Shown here in pieces: positions 1 to 7,685 of a DNA stretch of 51,997 bases. Source of the stretch: CAYUCJ01 sp049282265 (GTDB taxonomy: Bacteria > Desulfobacterota > DSM-4660 > Desulfatiglandales > Desulfatiglandaceae); assembly GCA_049282265.1 (NCBI GenBank), contig JBAPTR010000188.1:1-51997 (forward strand), in the 5' to 3' direction. The number at the start of each line of letters is the position of its first letter. Position 1 is the first letter of the stretch. Below the pieces are notes generated by a model. The model ran no database searches. It had not been told where the DNA came from and saw only the letters and a list, made by a program, of their open reading frames with translations. The position numbers were made by a program, and so were the translations under genes.

Positions 1-372
1 CTCTTTTTCAGACCCTTTCTAAACACTTCGGAGGGAATGGACGCCGATTTGGGGTTTAGCGTAAATTCATAGAAGCGCGTGGGGTTTGGGAGACATAAAC
101 CCCAAATAGGCGTCCATGTCGGAGCCCCTGCCAAGTGCACTATGAGAAAGGGTCTGAAAAAGACTCTCAGGCCCTCCTCCTGGTGCAGCAAATAAAATGG
201 CTCGCTATGAGGAGCAGGTCGCGACTTCGTTGGAAGTCCGTCCGTGGATATTTTACTGACGAAAACCAAAAAGTGTGATTTTCTGTTTTCTTACAAATCA
301 AAGGGTTGCGATGCATCCCATTGATTTGTGTGCCCGTTCATGGGCACCATGATGACTTTTTACAAAGCCATC
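1..372 (+). repeat. Structured palindromic repeat element, copy A (left end outside window)
   Basis: Non-coding element with nested inverted repeats. The outer arms 4-20 and 145-161 are perfectly complementary. The inner arms 39-58 and 96-115 pair with one mismatch. Between the inner and outer 3' arms lies the block TGCCAAGTGCACTATGAGAA, shared by all four copies. The right part holds a GACTTCGTTGGAAGTC-type palindrome near 223-237 and ends in ACTTTTTACAAAGCCATCAA (about 354-373), the inverse of the left end of copy B. No reading frame in it resembles a protein. It ends about 28 bp before the start of the D-cysteine desulfhydrase gene, so it probably lies in or upstream of that gene's promoter region. 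Confidence 0.85.
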
Positions 373-399
373 AATATTGAGCAGATAAGGAGGAAAACT

Positions 400-1401
400 A
401 TGAATCTCGCCGCATTTCCGAGAAGACGTTATACGGAAGGACAAACACCCATTGAAAGTGTACGCCGGTTTTCTCAAGCCCTTGGCGGTCCCAATATCTA
501 TATCAAAAGGGATGATCTTTTGGGACTCACGGCAGGCGGAAATAAAACGCGCAAGCTGGAATTTCTTGTTGCGGATGCGCTTTCTGCTGGTGCTGATACA
601 CTTATCACCTGCGGGGCAATTCAATCCAATCACTGCCGCCTTACCCTGTCCGCGGCAGTGAAGGAAGGGCTGAAATGCAGGCTTGTCCTGGAAGAACGTG
701 TTCCCGGCACCTTTGACCCAAAGGCCGGAGGGAATAATTTTATCTTCAACCTGTTGGGTGTGGAAGATATCAAGGTGGTCCCGGGAGGATCAGACATGAT
801 GGCGGCCATGCAGGACGTTGCAGAAGAGGTTTCTGCCGCAGGCCGTAAGGCATACATTATTCCCGGGGGCGGGTCAAATCCCGTGGGCGCTACCGGATAT
901 GTCGCCTGCGCCCAGGAGATCCTTGCCCAGACCTTTGAGCAGGGCCTTGATATTGATAACGTTGTCTGTGCCAGCGGAAGTGCCGGGACACAGGCAGGCC
1001 TGGTAACCGGGCTTTACGGCTGCAATATGAATATTCCCGTGGTTGGAATCAATGTGAGCCGCACAAGAGAGGTCCAGGAAGATCTCGTTTACAGGCTTGT
1101 TCGGGAAACCGCCGGACATGTGGGTATCAAATCAGAGATTCCCCGTGAGGCGGTCAATTGTCTTGAAGATTATGTGGGGCCAGGCTATTCGTTGCCCACC
1201 CCGGAAATGGCCGAAGCCGTTAAACTGCTTGCCAGGACAGAAGGAATTATGCTTGATCCGGTATACACGGGCAAGGCCATGGCCGGGCTGATCGACCTTG
1301 TGCGAAAAGACTATTTCAGAAAAGAGAGTAACGTGCTTTTTATACATACGGGCGGCTCACCCGCATTGTACGTGTATGATGAATATATTCTCAGGCCTTA
1401 A
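400..1401 (+). CDS. dcyD: D-cysteine desulfhydrase (PLP-dependent, ACC deaminase family)
   Basis: Fold-type II PLP enzyme of 333 residues. The family converts D-cysteine to pyruvate, H2S and ammonia in the cytoplasm; relatives deaminate ACC. The PLP lysine is K49 in GGNKTRKLEF. The GAIQSNH block, a SGSAGTQAG phosphate-binding loop and the C-terminal LDPVYTGKAMAGLID and FIHTGGSPALY blocks match DcyD closely. The start at 400 is chosen because AGGAGG lies at 389-394; an in-frame upstream codon at 328 lies inside the repeat and has no such site. The next gene, a racemase, follows after 14 bp, so the two are probably co-transcribed. Related enzymes such as L-cysteate sulfo-lyase cannot be excluded. 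Confidence 0.85.
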   Translation: MNLAAFPRRRYTEGQTPIESVRRFSQALGGPNIYIKRDDLLGLTAGGNKTRKLEFLVADALSAGADTLITCGAIQSNHCRLTLSAAVKEGLKCRLVLEERVPGTFDPKAGGNNFIFNLLGVEDIKVVPGGSDMMAAMQDVAEEVSAAGRKAYIIPGGGSNPVGATGYVACAQEILAQTFEQGLDIDNVVCASGSAGTQAGLVTGLYGCNMNIPVVGINVSRTREVQEDLVYRLVRETAGHVGIKSEIPREAVNCLEDYVGPGYSLPTPEMAEAVKLLARTEGIMLDPVYTGKAMAGLIDLVRKDYFRKESNVLFIHTGGSPALYVYDEYILRP

Positions 1402-1415
1402 GCGCGGACGGATAA

Positions 1416-2120
1416 ATGACGGATAAGGTTGTTGGTGTGATCGGAGGAATGGGGCCTGAGGCCACCGTCGACCTGATGGGGCGTGTTATCAGGGCCACCC
1501 CTGCCGAAGACGACATTGATCACATTCGAATGTTTGTGGACAATAACCCCCAGGTCCCCTCCCGTATCAAGGCTATTATTGTGGGGACCGGCGAAAGCCC
1601 TGCACCCTGTATGGCACGGATGGCCCGCAATCTGGCCGCCTCAGGGGCCGATTTTCTGGTCATCCCCTGCAATACGGCCCATTACTATTACGATGAAGTG
1701 TGTAAAGCGGTTGAGATTCCCATCATTAATATGATCGATGTGACAGTTGAAGCCGTGTTTAGCGAAAAGGGTGCCATTGGGAGTGTAGGGTTACTGGCAT
1801 CGAAAGCGGTCTTAATGACAGGCCTTTACACGAAGCCTTTTGGAGAAAAAGGCATTGATGTGATTTATCCGTCTCCCGGGCTTCAGGACTTTTTAATGGC
1901 ATCTATACACAAGATCAAGACAGGCAACTACGGTATTGATGATAGAGAAGTCTTGCAATCGGCGGCAGATGAACTGATCAGAAAAAGGGCCGAGGCTTTA
2001 ATCATTGCTTGCACGGAGTTGTCCATTATTTCTGATGGCCTTGATGTGGGCGTGAAAGTCTATGATGCTTCCCAGATGTTGGCAGAGAGCATTGTACGGA
2101 TGGCTAAGGGGTGCGGCTAA
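1416..2120 (+). CDS. Aspartate/glutamate racemase family protein (possible cysteine or aspartate racemase)
   Basis: PLP-independent racemase of 234 residues. The N-terminal VIGGMGPEAT motif is the family signature. The two catalytic cysteines are C85 in PCNTAH and C199 in ACTELS, one in each half of the pseudo-symmetric fold, so the enzyme should be active in both directions. It lies 14 bp after the D-cysteine desulfhydrase gene on the same strand. The simplest inference is that it supplies or removes the D-amino acid used by that enzyme. The family mainly contains aspartate racemases, and the substrate cannot be read from sequence. No strong ribosome site is visible, which fits translational coupling to the upstream gene. 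Confidence 0.8.
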   Translation: MTDKVVGVIGGMGPEATVDLMGRVIRATPAEDDIDHIRMFVDNNPQVPSRIKAIIVGTGESPAPCMARMARNLAASGADFLVIPCNTAHYYYDEVCKAVEIPIINMIDVTVEAVFSEKGAIGSVGLLASKAVLMTGLYTKPFGEKGIDVIYPSPGLQDFLMASIHKIKTGNYGIDDREVLQSAADELIRKRAEALIIACTELSIISDGLDVGVKVYDASQMLAESIVRMAKGCG

Positions 2121-2190
2121 ATTTTGTAAGTGAACACGGAGAAGCAGGGCCTTTGGAAGTGAAAAATAATGTATTTATGGGCGACCCAAC

Positions 2191-3408
2191 CTAATACCTC
2201 TTCAACTGGAACAGTTTTCTGTCCTGCGTCGCAATGATGTGATAGAACTTGTCCTGCGGAATATAGATGTATGGCACGTCTTCCCGGCGGCGATAGAGAA
2301 AGTTTGCGAGAATCATACGGTTGACAGCCCTGTGACCGACAATCATAATGTTTCCGGCATTCCCGCTCAAATACAGGGCCTTTTTGATCCCCCTGTCGAT
2401 TCGCTCCTGCATGGTGACATACCCTTCACCTCCGGGATACACATAATTGTACTTGCCCTGTTTCCGTGATTCATAAACCTGGGGCATCTTATCCCTGATT
2501 TCTTCATAACTCATACATTCGCAGACACCGCTGTCAATTTCATTGAATTCACCGAGCGGAATGATCATACAGCTTTTCTGGAGATCTCTGATGGGTTCCG
2601 CTGTTTCAAGCGTACGTTTTTTGTCGCTTGTGAAAATGACTGGGATGTTTCTTTTCCGGAAATATAGACCCAGCGAAACGGCCTGGGACTTCCCCGTTTT
2701 TGTCAGGCCGGAATCTCCCCCGATACGGTTTTCAAGGTTGAAATAGGTTTCCCCGTGGCGAATGAGAAAAAGATTCTTGACGCTGTCTGTGACCAGGAAA
2801 TCCCGGAGGCGATCGTAGAAGGGTAGGGTATCATGCAATGATTCCTTCAGGATCTTGTTGTTCAGGGAATCCAGGCGAACGTAATTTCTTCCTTTTTCGA
2901 GGGGAGAGTAGATGCTGTCATAATATCGGATACGCTGTTCAAAACTCCTGAGTGCCATTTCCTTCGTGAGATGTTGAAATTCGGGCAGGATGATTTTCCT
3001 GCGAATACTGGCCTCCAGAATGGCCTCATCGTTGTTGATGCATTCAATGAAGAGAAGGGGATGGTCTTTCAAAAGACTGGTGACTTTTTCCCTTCTCCTC
3101 ATGCTCACATTGGTGGCATCCAGGATGGCGACGGTTCCCTTTCCCCCCAGGTATTTCTTTGCCCTTTCCATGTTGATCAGGGCAATTTTATCCCTCAAAC
3201 TTACACCTTCTCTGTTCTTTGGGTTATAGAATTCCGAGTATGAGGTATTTCCCCGCATCAGACGTCTTCTCAAATCGCCATTGTTGAAGATTCGGGCCTT
3301 TATATCGTCCTTCAGGAGGTTCTCCTTCAATTTGATCGCAATGGTCGATTTCCCTCTGGCGGGGAGACCAACCATGACGATGAACAGCTTTTTCGTATTC
3401 ATGGCCAT
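2191..3408 (-). CDS. Bifunctional 6-phosphofructo-2-kinase / fructose-2,6-bisphosphatase
   Basis: A 405-residue protein with both halves of the enzyme that makes and destroys fructose 2,6-bisphosphate. Kinase half (about 5-205): Walker A GLPARGKST at 14-22 with K20, FNNGDLRRR, YNPKNREG and ILDATN blocks. Bisphosphatase half (about 212-400): phosphohistidine motif RHGE at 217-220 (H218), RIGGDSGL, the acid residue E290 in NEIDSGVCE, and H359 in VGHRAV. The domain order and motifs are those of the eukaryotic enzyme. The start is uncertain: ATG at 3408 or 3402 fits the domain start, while a TTG at 3444 would add 12 residues; none has a clear ribosome site. A class I FBPase, the classical target of the metabolite in eukaryotes, is encoded 3 kb away. 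Confidence 0.85.
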   Translation of the reverse strand: MAMNTKKLFIVMVGLPARGKSTIAIKLKENLLKDDIKARIFNNGDLRRRLMRGNTSYSEFYNPKNREGVSLRDKIALINMERAKKYLGGKGTVAILDATNVSMRRREKVTSLLKDHPLLFIECINNDEAILEASIRRKIILPEFQHLTKEMALRSFEQRIRYYDSIYSPLEKGRNYVRLDSLNNKILKESLHDTLPFYDRLRDFLVTDSVKNLFLIRHGETYFNLENRIGGDSGLTKTGKSQAVSLGLYFRKRNIPVIFTSDKKRTLETAEPIRDLQKSCMIIPLGEFNEIDSGVCECMSYEEIRDKMPQVYESRKQGKYNYVYPGGEGYVTMQERIDRGIKKALYLSGNAGNIMIVGHRAVNRMILANFLYRRREDVPYIYIPQDKFYHIIATQDRKLFQLKRY

Positions 3409-3513
3409 GGCAGGGATTGTGACTTTGTTGTGAGGAAAGATCAACCATAAAAAATAATGAGATATGAAATTGAGGGGCAGAAGGCAACGGAGTCAATTTC
3501 GCTTCGATTGAGG

Positions 3514-3541
3514 TTGAAGTTTCCGCAAATGCAATTATAAT
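3514..3541 (+). promoter_or_regulatory. Candidate sigma-70-type promoter of the BI-1 family gene
   Basis: TTGAAG at 3514-3519 and a perfect TATAAT at 3536-3541, separated by 16 bp. It lies about 60 bp before the BI-1 family start, between two divergent genes. It was identified by consensus only. Confidence 0.5.
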
Positions 3542-3600
3542 AGTACGGTGATCAAGTTTCCAAAAGCAACAACCGATAAATGAACAGGAGGCGATAGCGC

Positions 3601-4305
3601 ATGCAGCAATTGACTACAGCAAGAGCGAGGACCGAGATCCAGGTCAATGATTTTGTCCGGAGCGTTTACAACTGGATGGGAATAGGCCTTGGGCTTACAG
3701 CCTTTGTGGCTTACTATGTATCCACCAGTGCCACAATGATGCGGTTTATTTTCGGCAATTCCATGGTTTTTATCGTACTCATTCTTGCCGAGCTTGGTCT
3801 GGTTTTTTACATAAGCAGCAGGGTCAACCGGGTGAGTGCAGGAACGGCAACATCCCTCTTCCTCCTATACTCCGGGTTGAACGGTGTGACCCTTTCTTTT
3901 GTCTTTATGGCCTATACGCGCACTTCCATCGCGAGCACCTTTTTTATTTGCGCCGCAACTTTCACGGTTTGCAGTATTTACGGCTGGACCACCAAGAAAG
4001 ACCTCACTTCCTGGGGGGGCTTTCTTTTCATGGGCCTCATCGGCATTATCATTGCCTCGCTGGTCAACATGTTCCTCAGGAGCAGCGGGATGAGCCTCAT
4101 CATAAGCTATATAGGCGTTATTGTCTTCGTAGGACTTACCGCCTATGATACGCAGAAACTGAAGCAGATGGCCCGCACCCAGCCGGCCGGGCTTGAGGGT
4201 GGGGTGGTGAGGAAAGGGGCCATTATGGGGGCTCTCTCACTTTATCTCGATTTTATCAATCTCTTCCTCATGCTGCTCAGAATATTCGGCTCGGGTCGGG
4301 ACTAA
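3601..4305 (+). CDS. Bax inhibitor-1 / YccA family integral membrane protein
   Basis: A 234-residue protein with about seven hydrophobic segments, the usual length and layout of the bacterial BI-1 family (E. coli YbhL/YccA). It has a short polar N-terminus followed by RSVYNWMGIGLGLTAF, a typical first-helix region. The C-terminal half has the family-like FVGLTAYDTQKLKQMA stretch, with the conserved Asp that in BI-1 members helps form the pH-sensing/channel site. The family is linked to ion leak, and YccA to FtsH protease control; its role here is not known. GGAGG lies at about 3586-3590, and a consensus-like promoter and a terminator flank it, so it is probably a single-gene unit. Confidence 0.85.
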   Translation: MQQLTTARARTEIQVNDFVRSVYNWMGIGLGLTAFVAYYVSTSATMMRFIFGNSMVFIVLILAELGLVFYISSRVNRVSAGTATSLFLLYSGLNGVTLSFVFMAYTRTSIASTFFICAATFTVCSIYGWTTKKDLTSWGGFLFMGLIGIIIASLVNMFLRSSGMSLIISYIGVIVFVGLTAYDTQKLKQMARTQPAGLEGGVVRKGAIMGALSLYLDFINLFLMLLRIFGSGRD

Positions 4306-4342
4306 GGCTGACTTACAGGAATCTATTTTTTTCATAATGTGT

Positions 4343-4384
4343 CCCCCTGAAAGGAGAGTGCCGCTTTCAGGGGGATTTGTTTTA
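4343..4384 (+). terminator. Rho-independent terminator after the BI-1 family gene
   Basis: CCCCCTGAAAG at 4343-4353 pairs perfectly with CTTTCAGGGGG at 4364-4374. A 10-nt loop lies between them and ATTTGTTTT follows. It lies about 40 bp after the stop codon at 4305. Confidence 0.85.
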
Positions 4385-4386
4385 AG

Positions 4387-4441
4387 AACCACGTCCTTCG
4401 GGCGTGGTCAGAGATAATTGGCTTTGTCAGCCTAAAGCCAA
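4387..4441. repeat. Two small palindromes, possibly an insertion-sequence end remnant
   Basis: A hairpin ACCACGtccttcgggCGTGGT at about 4389-4409 is followed by GGCTTT...AAAGCC at about 4421-4438. Paired short palindromes of this kind occur at IS200/IS605 ends and in REP-like elements. No transposase is nearby, and the assignment is only a guess. They precede a decayed gene, which would fit past insertion and deletion. Confidence 0.25.
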
Positions 4442-4522
4442 AAGTGTACCTATAGCGCGAAGTCTTTTTTGAGCGTCGAACATCGAATGATGAAATCGCT
4501 TCGCTCTGCTGGTTTATGAATG

Positions 4523-4790
4523 GTAGAATACCTTGCCCATTTCGGCAAAGCAGCATCGCTTGTTGGGAAATTCGGTTACGGGACCCTATTTCTCAGCCAC
4601 TGCAATTTGCTCTGTCAATTTTGCCAGAATTATGATATCAGCCATCTCAACCGTCTGGCCGAAGGGTTTGGAGTGGAGCCGGATCAGGCCACGGCGTGAT
4701 AACGCGGAGGCACTTGATGCTGCAAAAAGGGCCGGGTTGAAACGTCTTGCTCAGAGGGAGCGGGCCGACTGCTATTCGGATTTTGAATAA
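4523..4790 (+). pseudogene. Remnant of a PflA-like radical SAM protein (internal deletion and frameshift)
   Basis: The frame beginning near 4532 reads AHFGKAASLVGKFGYGT and then SHCNLLCQFCQNYDIS. This is the start of the COG1313-type putative pyruvate formate-lyase activating enzyme, with an intact CX3CX2C cluster motif. About 20 codons later that frame reaches a stop near 4700. The extreme C-terminus of the same family, ALDAAKRAGLKRL, then appears in a different frame at about 4710-4760 and ends at the TAA immediately before the next gene. An intact member is about 300 residues or more, so most of the barrel is missing. Both the deletion and the frame change show that it is dead. Family recognition is from memory of the conserved blocks. 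Confidence 0.75.
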
Positions 4791-5435
4791 ATGAATAATG
4801 AAAGAACATTTATCGTAGGCGACATCCACGGCTGCCTGGATATGCTGAAACGCATGATGGAAAAAATCCAGTGGCAGCCGGAGAAGGACAACCTGATATT
4901 CCTCGGGGATTATATCGACCGTGGTGAAGATCCCAAGGGAGTCGTGGACTATATCCTTACTCTGCAGAAGAGTTCTTCCCGAATCCAGTGTCTCCTGGGA
5001 AATCATGAAGCCATTTTCCTGGACTACCTGTCAGGACGGGACAAGAGACTCTTCCTCCTCAATGGCGGCTACAATACCCTGGAAAGCTACGATTCGGGCC
5101 GTGAAGGGTCTGACCGCCTCATACCTGAAGACCACCTTGCCTTCTACGAATCGCTAAAGACCTATTGTGAACTCGAAAACTACTATGTGGTGCATGCCGG
5201 TTTCAAACCGGGCATTCCCATCCTGGAACAGGACCGGGAGGATATGGTCTGGATTCGAGACCCGTTTATCTTTTCATCCCATGATTTTGGGAAAAGGGTC
5301 ATTTTTGGCCATACACCATTCTCAGAACCCCTCGTGCTTGCGAACAAGATCGGCCTGGACACAGGGGCTGTCTACGGTAACAAGCTGACCTGCCTGGAGC
5401 TTCCTGAATTTATCTTTCATGCCACGGAGGCCTGA
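4791..5435 (+). CDS. PP1/PrpA-type serine/threonine protein phosphatase family metallophosphoesterase
   Basis: A 214-residue calcineurin-like phosphoesterase. It carries the ordered metal-site motifs GDIHG (12-16), GDYIDRG (39-45), GNHE (71-74), HAGF near 138 and GHTP near 176, the pattern of bacterial PrpA/PrpB protein phosphatases and diadenosine tetraphosphatase. All metal-ligand residues are present, so a Mn/Fe-dependent phosphatase is expected; whether the substrate is a phosphoprotein or a nucleotide cannot be decided. Its ATG directly follows the stop of the decayed radical SAM remnant. Its 3' end overlaps the next gene by 17 bp, so the two are probably translated together. Confidence 0.85.
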   Translation: MNNERTFIVGDIHGCLDMLKRMMEKIQWQPEKDNLIFLGDYIDRGEDPKGVVDYILTLQKSSSRIQCLLGNHEAIFLDYLSGRDKRLFLLNGGYNTLESYDSGREGSDRLIPEDHLAFYESLKTYCELENYYVVHAGFKPGIPILEQDREDMVWIRDPFIFSSHDFGKRVIFGHTPFSEPLVLANKIGLDTGAVYGNKLTCLELPEFIFHATEA

Positions 5436-6420
5436 TCCGGTGATCGGGATTACCACCACCATCCCGGTGGAGATCGTATATGCCTCCGGTCTCAGACCCG
5501 TCGATCTCAACAACCGCTTCATTACTTCATCGAATCCGGAGGAACTTGTGGTTCGTGCGGAGAGAGAAGGCTTTGCACACAATATCTGCGCCTGGATCAA
5601 GGGCATCTATGCGACAGTGCTGGAAGGAAAGTTCACGCGGGTTGTGGCAGTCACCGGCGGCGACTGCAGTAATACCATAGCCCTGGGCGAAGTCCTGGCC
5701 TCCAAGGGCATTGAGGTGATTCCGTTCCCCTTCCCCCTGAACCGCGATCCCTCGGCACTCTACGATGAAATGGATCAATTGAGAAGACGTCTGAATACAT
5801 CCTGGGAGGAGATCTACCTCGCAAAGGATAGGTTGGATCGGATTCGCAGGAAGTTGAAGAGGCTGGACGAATTGACCTATCTTGAAAACCGCGTTTCCGG
5901 ATCCGAAAATCACCTTTTCTTGGTTAGTAGTTCCGATTTCAACGGAAACCCGGAGGCATTCGAAAGGGATCTCGATGGTTTTCTTGGAGAGGCAGAGGCA
6001 AGGGAGCCCAGAATGGAAACGGTCCGACTGGGCTACATGGGTGTGCCCGCTGTCTTTGAGGGCTTCTATGAATTCATCGAATCTCTTGATGCACGCGTCG
6101 TCTACAACGAGATCCAGCGTCAGTTCAGCATGCCCTTCGGGAAATCCGACATGGTGGATCAATATCTTGCCTATACCTATCCCTACGCGTTCAGTGGACG
6201 CCTCCATGACATCCGGGAGGCCATAGAGACGCGGCAGCTTGACGGCCTCATTCACTATAGCCAGACCTTCTGCCACAGACAGATCTACGATATCCTTCTG
6301 AGAGAGAACCTTCAAATCCCCATCCTCACGCTGGAAGGGGACCGGCCTGCTCTCCTGGACAGCCGTACCGGTCTGCGGATCGAAACCTTTATCCAGATGC
6401 TGAAGGACAGAAACTCCTGA
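5419..6420 (+). CDS. 2-hydroxyacyl-CoA dehydratase / benzoyl-CoA reductase family (HgdB/BcrC-like) protein
   Basis: A 333-residue protein of the 2-hydroxyacyl-CoA dehydratase D-component family (COG1775). In characterised members three cysteines and a further ligand hold a [4Fe-4S] cluster that receives one electron from an ATP-driven activator. The protein has exactly three cysteines, C57 (NICAWIKG), C83 (GGDCSNT) and C285 (TFCHRQ), at positions expected for cluster ligands. It stands alone: no second dehydratase subunit and no BcrAD/HgdC-type activator lie in the window. It overlaps the upstream phosphatase by 17 bp. It may be a standalone member of unknown substrate rather than a true dehydratase subunit. 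The start at 5419 is the only ATG near the overlap; a GTG at about 5440 is an alternative. Confidence 0.75.
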   Translation: MPRRPDPVIGITTTIPVEIVYASGLRPVDLNNRFITSSNPEELVVRAEREGFAHNICAWIKGIYATVLEGKFTRVVAVTGGDCSNTIALGEVLASKGIEVIPFPFPLNRDPSALYDEMDQLRRRLNTSWEEIYLAKDRLDRIRRKLKRLDELTYLENRVSGSENHLFLVSSSDFNGNPEAFERDLDGFLGEAEAREPRMETVRLGYMGVPAVFEGFYEFIESLDARVVYNEIQRQFSMPFGKSDMVDQYLAYTYPYAFSGRLHDIREAIETRQLDGLIHYSQTFCHRQIYDILLRENLQIPILTLEGDRPALLDSRTGLRIETFIQMLKDRNS

Positions 6421-6423
6421 GAA

Positions 6424-7470
6424 TCAGGAGCGTTTCTTCTTGCCCCTGATAAAGCCTTCGGCAATCTCCACGTCTTTCCGGCTCCCTATGTAAAGGGGGA
6501 CACGCTGGTGCAGTTCGGACGGCTTCACTTTCAGAATGGGGCCCTGCCCGTCGCTGGCATACCCTCCCGCCTCGCCGACGACCATGGCCAGGGGATTGGC
6601 CTCAACCATCAAGCGCAGTTTTCCGTTGGGCTTCTTGGGGTCTTTCATATCGGCCGGATACATGAATATGCCGCCCTTGAGGAGGTTGCGATGAAAATCC
6701 GCCACCAGGCTCCCCACGTAACGGGCGGTATAGGGACGACCCAGGGAATTGTCTGACCCTTTGAAATATTCTACCATTTTTCGGGTCTTTTCATCCCAGT
6801 ATTGATCATTTCCCTCGTTGATGCTGTAGATTTTCCCCGTCTCCGGGATCTTTATGTTTTCGAGTGAGAGAAGAAATTCCCCTACGCTGGGATAAAGGGT
6901 AAAACCGTGAACCCCCGTTCCTTTCCCCGTGGTATAGACCATCATGGTGCTGGAGCCGTAGATGAAGTATCCGGCAGCCACCTGCTGGATACCGGGCTGA
7001 AGGACTTCATCCAGCATGACCTCGGCGTCGGAGTCAGCATTTGTTCTCTTGTAGATTCCGAAGATGGTTCCGATACTCACGTTAACATCGATGTTGGAAG
7101 AACCGTCGAGCGGGTCAAACACAAGAATATATTGCCCTTTGGGGTACTGGGAGGGGATTTCGATGAGATCGGCCACTTCCTCCGAACCCATGCAGCAGAG
7201 TTGCCCTATATGCTGCATACGCTCCACAATGACCCTGTTTGCGAACACGTCCAGTTTCTGGACCTGCTCATTCTGAACGTTTACATCGCCTGTCCCACCC
7301 AGGATATCAACCAACCCCGCCTTGTTGACCTCTCTGGAAATCACCTTCGCCGCCACAATGAGTTCACTCAAAAGGGTGGTGAAGGCACCGGTTGCCTCAG
7401 GGCTTTGACGTTGCTGACTCAAGATATGTTGCGTGATGGTGATTCCAATAGCGGTTTTTTTCATTTTCAT
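6424..7470 (-). CDS. fbp: Fructose-1,6-bisphosphatase, class I
   Basis: A 348-residue class I FBPase, the gluconeogenic enzyme that hydrolyses fructose 1,6-bisphosphate to fructose 6-phosphate in the cytoplasm. Conserved blocks are NKAGLVDILGGTGDVNVQ, the metal-site motif VFDPLDGSSNIDVNVS, AARYVGSLVADFHRNL-like ARYVGSLVADFHRN, and GGIFMYPADMKDPKKPNGKL. Length is typical. A strong GAGGAGG site lies just upstream, close enough that the second ATG (7464) may be used instead of 7470. It is convergent with the 2-hydroxyacyl-CoA dehydratase-like gene, with 3 bp between stops. Eukaryotic class I enzymes are inhibited by fructose 2,6-bisphosphate, so the PFK-2/FBPase-2 gene in this window makes a regulatory link plausible. 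Confidence 0.95.
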   Translation of the reverse strand: MKMKKTAIGITITQHILSQQRQSPEATGAFTTLLSELIVAAKVISREVNKAGLVDILGGTGDVNVQNEQVQKLDVFANRVIVERMQHIGQLCCMGSEEVADLIEIPSQYPKGQYILVFDPLDGSSNIDVNVSIGTIFGIYKRTNADSDAEVMLDEVLQPGIQQVAAGYFIYGSSTMMVYTTGKGTGVHGFTLYPSVGEFLLSLENIKIPETGKIYSINEGNDQYWDEKTRKMVEYFKGSDNSLGRPYTARYVGSLVADFHRNLLKGGIFMYPADMKDPKKPNGKLRLMVEANPLAMVVGEAGGYASDGQGPILKVKPSELHQRVPLYIGSRKDVEIAEGFIRGKKKRS

Positions 7471-7685
7471 TCCTCCTCAAGGTCAGCTAATACCTGGCCT
7501 TTACTACGGTTCCATCAATACTTGGTATCACTACTGTCCGAAATAATTGCGATTTCCGTGATCGTTGTCCGAGCCATAACACCAACGCCTCATAAGTCTC
7601 CGCTTCGTTGGAGTATTGGAGTGATGGAGTACTGGGCATAGTGACTGACACTCTTACGTGGAGAACTTTGATTTATTGACAGTCT

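Noticed and set aside
5527..6315. Minus-strand 262-codon open frame opposite the 2-hydroxyacyl-CoA dehydratase-like gene
   Set aside because: It is a mirror of the well-supported plus-strand gene. Its translation has no recognisable motif.
7499..7523. CCTTTACTACGGTTCCATCAAT as another terminus of the repeat family upstream of fbp
   Set aside because: It resembles the right end of copy B only loosely, and no stem or shared block accompanies it.
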